Shown in pieces: positions 48,986 to 59,800 of a stretch of 64,000 nt of DNA. Source of the DNA: Combretum micranthum (taxonomy: Eukaryota > Streptophyta > Magnoliopsida > Myrtales > Combretaceae); NCBI GenBank assembly GCA_024138025.1, contig JAMXBD010000094.1, positions 1,302,001 to 1,366,000 on the forward strand. The letters run 5' to 3'. The position numbers and the translations under genes are program-made. A model generated the notes under the pieces. It had not been told where the DNA came from. It ran no database searches and worked only from the letters and a program-made list of their open reading frames with translations. Every line of letters starts with the position of its first letter. Position 1 is the stretch's first letter.

Positions 48986-51539
48986 CACAATTTATTTAAT
49001 TAGATGGCTTTATTTCGAGCTTGAGGTTGGCTTATTTACAAATTAAGGTTGATCCAAGTCAAGCTTTTTATCGAGTCTAGTCAAGCTTTTATCGAGCCTA
49101 AAATCCTAGCTTCAGCTTATGTAATTTAAATAGCTTGTTTTCCAAATTTATTTTCAAACATAAAAATAACATATAAGAGCCATTAAATATATATATATAT
49201 ATATACATGGTAAATTACATTGAAAGTTATTAAAATTGAAATATAAGTACATTTAAGATATCGGTGTTTTAAATAATTAAAAAGATAAACCAAAGTATAG
49301 CGAAAATTTCATCTAAGGTATCAATATTTTGAATAATTAGAAAACGTATCGGCATTTAGTAGAATGAGTTAACTAAATTATCCATTACCACCCATTAAGG
49401 AAAATTAATTAAAAACTAATTCAAATATTGATAACTTAAATGAATTTTGCAAAAATACCTCAAGTGATTTAAACTATGAACATGATGAAATGGTAAATTA
49501 CACATGAAGATTACAATGTTTTGAATAGGAGTAAGTTCATTTGATGTTAATGTTTGGAGTGGTTCATTTGAAGTCACAACGTTTAGAGAAATAGGTCAAT
49601 TGAAATCACCATTGACACATATCGATAAGAGAAAAAATTAATTAAAGATCAAAATATTAACCTTGTTATAGCAAGTGTTAATAGTGATTTTAAATGAACC
49701 ACTTTTGTAAATACTGTCACATCGAATGAACTACTTGAAATGTTACAGTTTCAAATGAATTTACTCCCAAACATTATAACCTTTTGGAGTAAGTTATCCT
49801 TTGTGAAAAGTGAATCCATATTTTTAACCACTCGACATATTAGTACCTTTTAGTGTATTTAACCTCCTCTTTATTTATATTAAATATTAGTTTTTGTTGT
49901 TTTACTTATATATTTATGTATAATATATTGTATATATAACTCATGGGTCTACTAATATGTTTGTTAAAAAATCTATTCGTAAATATTCACGAACCTAAAT
50001 GACACAGTTCACAAATCGACTCATAAGCTTAAATCAAAGCTAGAACTTGACTTGTTTAGATAAATGTGTTTTATTTTAAATTCAAACTTGCCTCAATTAG
50101 TAATTGAGCTTGGCTGAGTGGAGCTTAAAGCAAGCCAAACCGGCTCGAACTCGAGTAACGTTGTATGTGGCCATAGTTGATGCTGGCAAATGTTGATGCA
50201 ATGGATCAACGCAATTCCGATCGTTCATGTACAAGAATCAATAATCAAATATAAAAAAATGACTAGCTCCTAGGATGCACATATATCGCTTGAAACAAAT
50301 TGACAGCAACTTAGGACTTAGGATTTCTTGTCTAACTCCATCAGTTGATGGTGCAATGGGTCAAGACAACTCACCTCACGTGCAAGAATCACATTCGGAC
50401 AATGACCAGCTCCAAGGATGCACCTATCACATACTCAAAACAGACCAACAACAACCTAGGATTTTCCATCAAATCCATATGTTGACACTTAATCCCCAAA
50501 TTCCAAATACAAGTTCCACCCCCAACTGTTAGAACGTTGATGCCTTCACTGTTCAACAAAGAAGGAATTGAAAAAGAGTGGGACTTCAGTGTTGATTGAT
50601 GCATTGATTATGCACCATGCTTTTGGGCACCCTTTCGGCACCTATAAACTCCAGAACATCCTGCCATCATTAATCGATGAATGCATTCTGAGCCAAAAAA
50701 TCTGAAGTTACAAACATGGTTTAGAAACATGCTCAAGACAAATATAAAACAGAAAAATAGACGTAAGATTTAATAATGAAACAACCTAAAGAGCATGAAA
50801 GGAGTAAAAACAGTGGAGTACCTCCCGTCTCTCCCCTCTTCCCAAGCCCCCTCGAAGGGATGACATGGAGGCCGTAGATGGCCAAGAGTACGGGCGTAAG
50901 CATATCCAAATCAAAGATCCTCGAACCCCCTACCCCCAACCCTCTAGCTAAATACAGGACCTAACACTTTTTGAACACCTTTGCCAAAAGAGTACTGCTG
51001 CAACGGTTGTCACTCCGCTGCTCCATAACAAAGGCGCTCTAGCTACAAGCAATGTGATAAAGAACTAATTTAGATTGAGCCTAACCTTGTAAACCTTTTT
51101 TTTTTTTTTTTTTTTTGGCCATGAGACAAACTTGTCTCGATGCATGTATGTACTCCTCCCTCTTAATATATGGATAGAGGTAAGGACGGTACAAAGATCA
51201 TGCTATATTACCAAGACTGAAATTTTATGAGGAGGAGGAGATAACATTAGGTTGCTCTGCTCTTATTATTAATTATTTAGTCCCTGATTCCTTAGATGCT
51301 AATAGATTGAGCATTACTAACGTTAAATTTTTTTAACCAACAAAGATGAAACTTTGAATTCACAATATCATTCTTAGTTATCCACATTGTCCGTGTAACT
51401 TTCAAATCATGAGTTAAAGCGATGATCTTTTAGGTATTCTTTTCTTTTATTTATTTATAATAAGAGAGAGTGAAGTTTTAAGAAGTTTTTATTTTTGAAA
51501 AGAAAAGTATATTATTTTATCCTTTTTCCTGGCTCCACC
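48986..51539. repeat. unit 2 left part: empty-site counterpart of 22,690-42,850
   Basis: 48,986-49,400 matches 22,690-23,112; 49,835-50,735 matches 34,970-35,850; 50,736-50,965 matches 40,712-40,940; 51,040-51,540 matches 42,215-42,900. The 13-unit array and the copia element are absent. 49,495-49,803 looks like a MITE (GTAAATTACACATGAAG at left, inverse of right end GATAACTTACTCCAAAAGG). No gene was found. Confidence 0.7.
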
Positions 51540-51558
51540 GATAAGTATCACACAATGC

Positions 51559-51564
51559 TTTATT
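51559..51564 (-). terminator. poly(A) signal AATAAA, full-length NF-YA gene
   Basis: AATAAA on the minus strand about 490 bases past the stop, at the same place as in the paralogue. Confidence 0.5.
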
Positions 51565-51822
51565 GGATATTATATATCACATATAATATAGAAGTAGTGA
51601 ATAATTATGTTGGTAATTACACATATATACATACACGTCTTGTTTTCTCCGAAGTCGAAGGAAACGAAATGACATTGTAACTCACATAGAAATAAAAGAC
51701 AATACCATAGGTAGATCCATGAGTCCCTTCTTAAGAAAAAAACCAACCTTACTCTAGAACGGGTATGTGTACAATATTGGGAACAACATGGCCATCCCTC
51801 CATTAAAGAGCACCATTACTTC

Positions 51823-51843
51823 CAGCCAAGAATGATTTGCCCG
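51823..51843 (-). promoter_or_regulatory. miR169 target site in 3' UTR, full-length NF-YA gene
   Basis: Identical to the 43,162-43,182 site: AGCCAAGAATGATTTGCC on the plus strand within the 21-base match. It is about 215 bases past the stop codon. Predicts post-transcriptional repression by miR169, as established for plant NF-YA genes. Confidence 0.85.
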
Positions 51844-52058
51844 TTGGGATCTTACAGATTAACCTCAACGATGTCTTTCTCATCTCATATGGATGTCTCT
51901 ACCGCTCATATAAGCACTATGTTGGTTGCATAACAACTTATAGACTAAGCATCGAGAGGGTCCGAAACTTAGACCTATTCGGGAGCAACAAAGTGCTCCT
52001 ATGCAATCACCAGCGCCATGGAGAGACCATTCGCAGTGCAGACTGATTCAGTTAATAG

Positions 52059-52505
52059 TTAAAGCCCTCTGCGAGGCTCCATTAACCATTCCTCGTCCGT
52101 GCTGCTGCTCCATGTAGCCTCTTTCGATGCTATTGCCTGGGAATGATTGATAAGAAGATGATAACTGAAAGTCCATAGTGTGCTGGAAGTAGCTATTCTG
52201 GTTTCCATTTGAACATGTTTGTCTTTGAAATGTGTCCGCTGATTGGCCATGCATCGGTTCACTTGGACTGTGGATAGATTGGTTTCCAGAGAAAATCCTG
52301 AAGGCATGTGCCTAAAGCTTGATGTATCCGAGATTTCACAAGTGTGGGTTCTACTAGAACTGCCACTGGTGCGAGTGTCAGGTGCTAATGCTTGCCTGGC
52401 TGTAGCAGCAGCAGCATTGTTGAGCTTCTTCGTGTTTAGAAATCGGCCTCCACAACCTCTTGCTCTTCTCATAGCATGCAAATGCCGCGATTCGTGAAGA
52501 TATGG
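52059..52505 (-). CDS. NF-YA exon 6: DNA-binding domain and shifted tail
   Basis: Acceptor TGTTTTAG, then [22 protein letters not shown]. At 52,265-52,271 the plus strand reads GGACTGTGG where the paralogue has GGACTTGTGG. Downstream the ancestral frame (ending 52,048) would give [15 protein letters not shown]; the actual frame ends at TAA 52,059-52,061. Confidence 0.85.
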   Translation of the reverse strand, partial: PYLHESRHLHAMRRARGCGGRFLNTKKLNNAAAATARQALAPDTRTSGSSSRTHTCEISDTSSFRHMPSGFSLETNLSTVQVNRCMANQRTHFKDKHVQMETRIATSSTLWTFSYHLLINHSQAIASKEATWSSSTDEEWLMEPRRGL

Positions 52506-55500
52506 CTAAAACAAAAACAGGAGGAGGAGATCAGAAGTAAATTATGGGGCTAGGACCGGAATGAAAAGTCTGCTCTATTAGAGGACACTGCGATGCAAAA
52601 ACAGCGTTCATCACAACTTAACTTAGATAAGACACCTTTGTGAGCAGATCAATCCCTAGCTTCAGATTTAATGATCATGGTAAGAATTTCTAATATTTTC
52701 CAAGATAAAAGCACCCAGAACAATTCTGGAAGGGATTTTGTCGGCCAAAATTTGACAATAAAGTATCTGAACAAAGGAGGTTAATGCTTGCACACATGAT
52801 TCATCAAGTAACTCATGTTCAAAGCCACCATTTCATACTAAATCTGGTCAATTTGTCAAGTTGGCACATAAACAGCAGATAGATGAACACCATTTATCAG
52901 CTCAATTTGATTGAATGGTTGTAGGGGAAGTGGTGCAAATAGTGGATATTATTCCGCTGTTTTTCCACCTTGATACTTAACATGCCACATTAATGATACA
53001 TACCAAAAATCCTTTATCAGCATTGCTTTTAACAACATCCATTTCCCCTCACACTTTGAAAACATTCCATCCATTATTTGACCATGGATCTAGAGGTTAG
53101 TTTTCTTTTTTGTAATTTTTCTAAGATATTTTGACAGCAGAAAATATGATATAGCTAGCAAAGGATAAAACAGGACAACAATGCCCCATAAATGGTCTAG
53201 GAAATTCCTCCAACTGAAAATAATTCTTTCCAATTTACAAGAGCATTATCTGTTTAAAACTCAATTAGCAGACTTGCCAAGCTAATAGTTGACAGCAATA
53301 TAAAAAAAATCAACAATGGAAGTACGAGATTTAATGTTGCTGAAAAGAATTGCAAATAATTACGACTGGGTAAAGAGACCTAGATGCCAGGTTAAGGAGA
53401 AACTAATTAACCATTATCACCTTATCAAATAAGCGTACGAAGGTCTGTAAATGAAAATTCAAATTGTGGAAGCCAGTCATGTTCCTGATCCTCCCCGGCA
53501 GTAAAGCAAGTAGTTGAGATCATAGCATAGCAATCTCGTAACAGATTACAAAAATATAAGCCTACTTGATAGCATACAATGAATTTTCTTCTTTCCACCT
53601 ATAATTCCCCAAAGTTAACATCGAAAGTCATTTTTGTTATACTTTACAAAATTACATGGCACAAGTAAGTAGATTTTGGAAAGGCTAAATGGTCTAAAGT
53701 GATTGGGGTAGGGGAACAACAGGTCAAAATTCAAAATTGCGAAAGAGGATTTCCAATATTGCCACACTCATTAAAATTGCATCATAATTCTGTCTGTTTA
53801 ATGTAAATCCAGCATCATGTCAAGAAAAATTAAGATAAAAAAAGAGCAAGTCAACCATAAAAACACCAACTATCATGCATTGTGCTTCAGTTTATCGCTG
53901 ACAAAGAGCAAAGATGTCATCTTAGTTTTATTCTTTCTTAATCACATATGGTGAAAGCCAAAATTCAACAAAAGTTAAATTGATTTACAAAAGCTTGTTT
54001 CTCCCAGTACTAAGAAACCTCAGCCACTGGCTGCTGTTATTGCAATAAATATAACAATTCGCACCAAATCTACAAATTTAAGCTTTTAGATCAAATGATT
54101 GTAATACTAATTTTAACATGATATTGAGTCAAGATATCATGAGTTCGAATGCTGTGCACCAATTACAACTCCATTAAAATTAAATCATCCACTTAATAAC
54201 CTTAGTCAAAATCAAAGTCCAGACGTACAAGTAAAAAAGAGTATTATACAATAAATATTTCAGCTTACACCATATTTACAAACTTAAGCTTTTAGATTAG
54301 ATAACCGTGGTGTCAATCTTATTAGCTATAACATAAAAAATATATATATAATTCAAAGTCTGGCATTTACCAGACGAGCTATTGGCTAGAAACATATTGA
54401 ACAGCGACTAGACCACATAAAACTACTGCAAATGCTTTTACCCAAACATGCTCCCAATGGCATGATTCCAGTTGAATCATTTATCAGTTCATCAAAACCA
54501 TTGGAAGATACTGGCTTTCGAGTAAAAGAAAGAAAGAGTTGTGACAAGTGTGTGTTAGGATGCCGTGATCACAGGCAAATGTTGGAAGATGATAAGATCA
54601 GAAAAAGGCATAAGAGTAACATTTAGGAGCAAGATGTACAGGTCTATTTAGATTGTCTGATTTTAATATGTATCTGCATTTTATATGCATCTGATCTGTT
54701 TAATTTGTTTGTGAATAAAAATGTCTGTTTTTTATCCGTATTTATTTATTGACAAACATCTACATCAAAACGACAAAAATAAAATACCATAACAGCCAGA
54801 AAAAAATGAAACAAATAGATAAGCTGGAATGAGGGCATCAATGCAGCCTTACCTTCCTTACTCTTATCAGCTTCTTCTCTAACTCAGCCTTTGCACGCGA
54901 CTGCCTTCGTCTCAATATCCCATGATACTGCTTAGCATTTACGTAAACAGGCTCCTCTGCCATCTTAAGAGGCAAAACCATTCTCGACACATGCATCCCA
55001 GCATACTCAGCTTGTGCCTACCACAAAAAAAAGTTATTACTATGACTAGTCTTTCACCAAGTTGATATACAACAATCAAAGTACAATGAGATGATCCACT
55101 ACTAGTGAGAGTACCAAATCAAATTAAAAATAATAATAAATAAAATGGATCAATTTAATTATCCATAAAACTTTGAAATCGATTAATTTAGCACTTATAA
55201 GAGCTTGATGAAGTACTGTTGGCATGTGAAAAATTGATCAATTTTAAAGTTTAAAACATCTAATTGAATATTATATTAAAGTTCAAGTATTATTAATGAC
55301 ATTAAACCTAAATGAAATAAATAGGATTAATGTCACAAATAGTACTAGAACTTCCGTAAAATATACAACTAGGTATCTCAACTTTGAAATTGATCGATTT
55401 AGAACCTGAAAAAACTTGATAGAAGTATTATTAGCATACATGAAAAGTTTTTTTAGATATCAAATTAATCAATTATAAAGTTTAGATACTTAATTAATCA

Positions 55501-56777
55501 ATTTTAAATACCTAATTACATATTTTGTTAAAGTTTAAGTACCATTTGTTACACAACTATTTTTTTTTTAAATTACTTCATATCACCCACACACACTCAT
55601 TAAGCTCTTAGCAAAATAAGAATAAATAAGATTCCACATGACTGTCTTATATGAAGTCTACGAACCTTTTTACTTATGGATATTATTTAGGGATAATATT
55701 ACAAATGGTACTACAATTTTGACAAAATATGTAAGTAGATATTTGAACTTTGAAAATAATCAATTTAGTACCTAAACTTTAAAATGAATCAATTTGATAC
55801 CTGAAAAACTTTGAAACTGATTAGTTTATTACCTGAAAGATCATAACGACGATACTGTTGGTGTACATGAAAAGTTTTTCAGGCATTAAATTGATCAATT
55901 TTAAAATTTAGATACTTAATTGTATATTTTATTAAAATTTACATATATTTGTAACATTTACCCCGTTATCTATAAGGATGCGGCTAAAGCAACCACAAAG
56001 CAAGTCCACATCAACGAGTACGTACCAAAGACTCGGATCCATATGCATGTGCAACCTGCCCGTAGTATTGATCGGAAAATGGAAATGATCCAGATGCCTG
56101 CATAATGTCATTCCAACTACAATTACAATATGATTTTTTAAAATATCTGGTAGGTAATCCGCTCCATAAGAAAAAATGGACCTTCCAATATGGTATCATA
56201 TAATAAGATATCTTAAAATACAATTAATATCTTATATTAAAAAGAGTGCCACAAATGGAACCATGACACAGAAAAATTTATCATACTTGTCCACTCAAAA
56301 TTACTTTAGAAGCTTGAGCTTTTTCAAGTGAATTTCAAATAGTATCCAAGATCCTCTTTTTTTCAATTATCTAGGAATTCATTCAATGAAAGTAGGTTAT
56401 CTTTCAACTAATTTCAAAACTTCCATGATCACTTCTTGAACCAAACATGACAAAAGCATGGGATTTTATGAACAAAATGAATTCCTTAAATTCCACTTTG
56501 AAACACATTCCTATAGTATATAATCAAAAAAGAAAACAAGACACCCAATTATTAATTATACAAGATCTTTACAAGATTTAAATTAAAATTCAAGCTTATA
56601 ACTTACAAGAAATATTCGAAACTTAAAAGTTTATTTATGGATATTAAGAACAATCTTTTATTAATCATGTCGAGTGTTGCTAATAGATACCTATTTATAA
56701 TCATGTTGTGTCATGTCTACATTGATGGATCACGTGCTAAATTACTATCCTTAGCTACATGTCCACAAATAAATGCA

Positions 56778-56828
<51 letters not shown>

Positions 56829-59800
56829 TCACCATTGGGTGCTTAACCTGCACTTGGGAAGGTGTTACAAGATACTCTTTTGTTGTTTGAAGCACCAAAG
56901 ATCCATCATTGCGCAAATTTTCCTCTTTTGCATTTCCACCTTCATCATAGACAAAAGGATGCAATGAGTTAAATCATATTATAATGAATTTTCATAATGA
57001 TAACATCTATATAGAAGGTTACAATGATCTTACCCGAAGTATCATTCACATGGTCACACATATAAAGAAAACAATCTAAGTTAGTGATCCACCATGTTGC
57101 AATCTTATTGTCATATATGTCAAATTCTCCTACTTTAAGCTAAACTTCGATGATGAGTGGAAGGCCATATTAACATGAGTTGTAAGTAAACTAGCACGTC
57201 CACCATTAGTGATGATCCCTTACCATGTTTCCAAGCATGAAAGATAAGCTACATAAAAACTAAAGATGCATCTAGCATTATGTAGCATATCTAACCTCCT
57301 ACAAAATTCTTAGCTAGGTACAATCATCACCATCAAGTAGGTCTTATTTTGATTTTACTAAAACCATAATGTATTAATCATAGGTTTTTGTACAAAAATG
57401 GTATGGAATTTTAAAAAACTATGAAAATAAGATCATTTGAAAAAAAAATCCAATATCGATATCAAAGGAACATGATGAGAATGCACCTTTAAATTCGTTA
57501 AAAAAAAAAATGACATACACAGCATGCGTCTTCAATTACGATAATTTACCTCAAAAGGCGTATATTGTATATGTGCCCTCTAATTACATTGAAGACAGAT
57601 GCTGCACCCTTTAATGACTCTAAAGGCATATGCACCTTCGGTGTTATTTTTAAAAGGGTTGATACTACAAATGGTATATGAATTTTAACAAATTTGCAAT
57701 TAGGTACTTGAACTTTAAAACTGATCAATTTAATACCTGGAAAAAAAAAAAAAAAAAACTATTCGTGCATGCCAAAATACTTTTGTCAAATTCTTTCAAG
57801 TACTAATCGATCAATTTTAAAGTTCAAGTATTTACTTATATATTTTGTCAAAATTCAGATATTATTTACAACATTATCCCTTTTGAAAAAGAAGGGCATG
57901 TTGAGAATGCATCTTCATTTATAACAAAATGTGCAGGCATGACTTGCACCTTCCATTACAATATATTCACACACATATAGAGCAAATAAAACACTCCTCA
58001 AACGTAAAAAAAGCACTTATGACCTTTGAGATACTATTCCTTTCACTCCCAACTCTTAAACGCACACTCTTTTGCTTTTGATTAATAATCTTCATCTCGC
58101 ATGCTCTCTCTCTCTCTCTCTTGCATTGTAATCTCATATAAGCTCACTTCAATCTTCCTTTCATTTTTATTTTTTTTATTTAACTTGCTACATTTTAGCA
58201 TGTTGTGGAAACCATAGATTTTTTTAATATGTAATTTTTTTTAAATAGTTGTTGAAGCTGAAATTATGTGTAGAATATTTTGTGTGAAAATGTAATGTTT
58301 TGTTTAGTTTCATTGCAAAATCTTTGATGTTTTTTTTTATCTAAAAGTTGCACATCATGTGTTCAATGAAATGTCTAAAAGAGGTCAAGGCAATTTTTTA
58401 GATGAAAGCATGGGATATTGATCTGTAAAACTCCATAACTAAATTGTCCAGCTCGTATTGCATATCGTTTATCATGCGAGTATTATGATCTAATGTTTCT
58501 AGTGCGATATAATAGATTTTAAATGGCGGAATTTGTTTGATTTATCATCTATGCTCATTGAAATATTGCAGATGGTAAGTATGGGTCATAATATAACAAG
58601 GCTACAATTTGGAAGGTGAGGGAGAGGGCTAATGCGAACTATCACTAATTCATAAGAAAGATATGGGCAAGTATTGGAGTAAATCCGATCATTGGCCATG
58701 TTGAAACAATACAAAAGCATCCTCAATACATGCTGTGCAGGTTAACCTATATGCCAATACCTATTGTGAATAATGATGGTATTAAGGATTTCATTTCATT
58801 GGTTAAGGAATTAGGTGCTGGATTGATTTAGGAATTAAACGTGCAAATCACCACACAATCAAGCACTCTAAGATATTCATTCAACACAACCAAACACCTC
58901 AACTAACCCTTCTTTGGATCTACAAGCAAACACCTCCAGATATCCTTCTCAAAGTATTAATGAAACTACCCTAATATGTCAAACACCACATATGGAAGCT
59001 AGGTACATTAGGTTGTACAAGCATGTGAGCCAATGGTACATAGACCACATTAAGGCACTCTTTGGACACCTAGTAAGTATTGGATTTCTACTCATCATAT
59101 AACTTGGAGCATTGATTGGCACCAACTTATCTTACTTTTCATCTTCTTGTAGGCCTATACCTTCCAGAGGATACGATTCGCACCTGACTTAGCCTTACTG
59201 TAACAATCTCTTGCAAATAGAGTTGCTCATTCCATTGAAGAGCATGGTAGTGTAGAACTGCTTCTGCCAGTTCACCAAGAGGACCTCAAGGAGATAAGGT
59301 AGCTTAGGTAGAGAAAAGGGCTTATCAATCATTTTTTTTCCTTCCATTTGAACTCATTTCGCTAATTCTTTTAAGTCGCTTTAATAGGTCCAATTGATGT
59401 TGCCTATCAATGATAAATCTTTATCACTATTAATATAACAACGATATGCGAATTTGACATAAGTGATTGAAGTAATTAGTGTGAAATATAATTGAACTCT
59501 ATGAGTTCTAATCTCCCGTTGTTTCTTAGTAGCTCAATGGTAGAGCAATCGGCTGAAAAGGGCTCAATGAGAGGAGCCAATACATAAGGAGTCGATATAT
59601 GATGCACCACATAGCACTGATAGGGGCAATGGACTCCCACTAGACAAAATGTTAGTCAAAGACCTAGAGTTAAGGACGGACAACAAAGAACTTCATACAT
59701 GGTGGAAGGTTCCACATGTCAGCCCATCTCTACAATAGACCCAATGTCTAAGGGTACCTAATTAGAGCCATATGGCAGCTACATGTCAGGAACATCATAG

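Noticed and set aside
56755..56967. Open frames spanning the GA repeat on both strands
   Set aside because: They are open because a dinucleotide repeat has no stop codon. Only 56,848-56,939 on the minus strand is supported, as NF-YA exon 3.
59522..59600. Functional tRNA gene
   Set aside because: Only the 5' half resembles tRNA-Asn; the anticodon loop, T-arm and acceptor 3' strand are missing.
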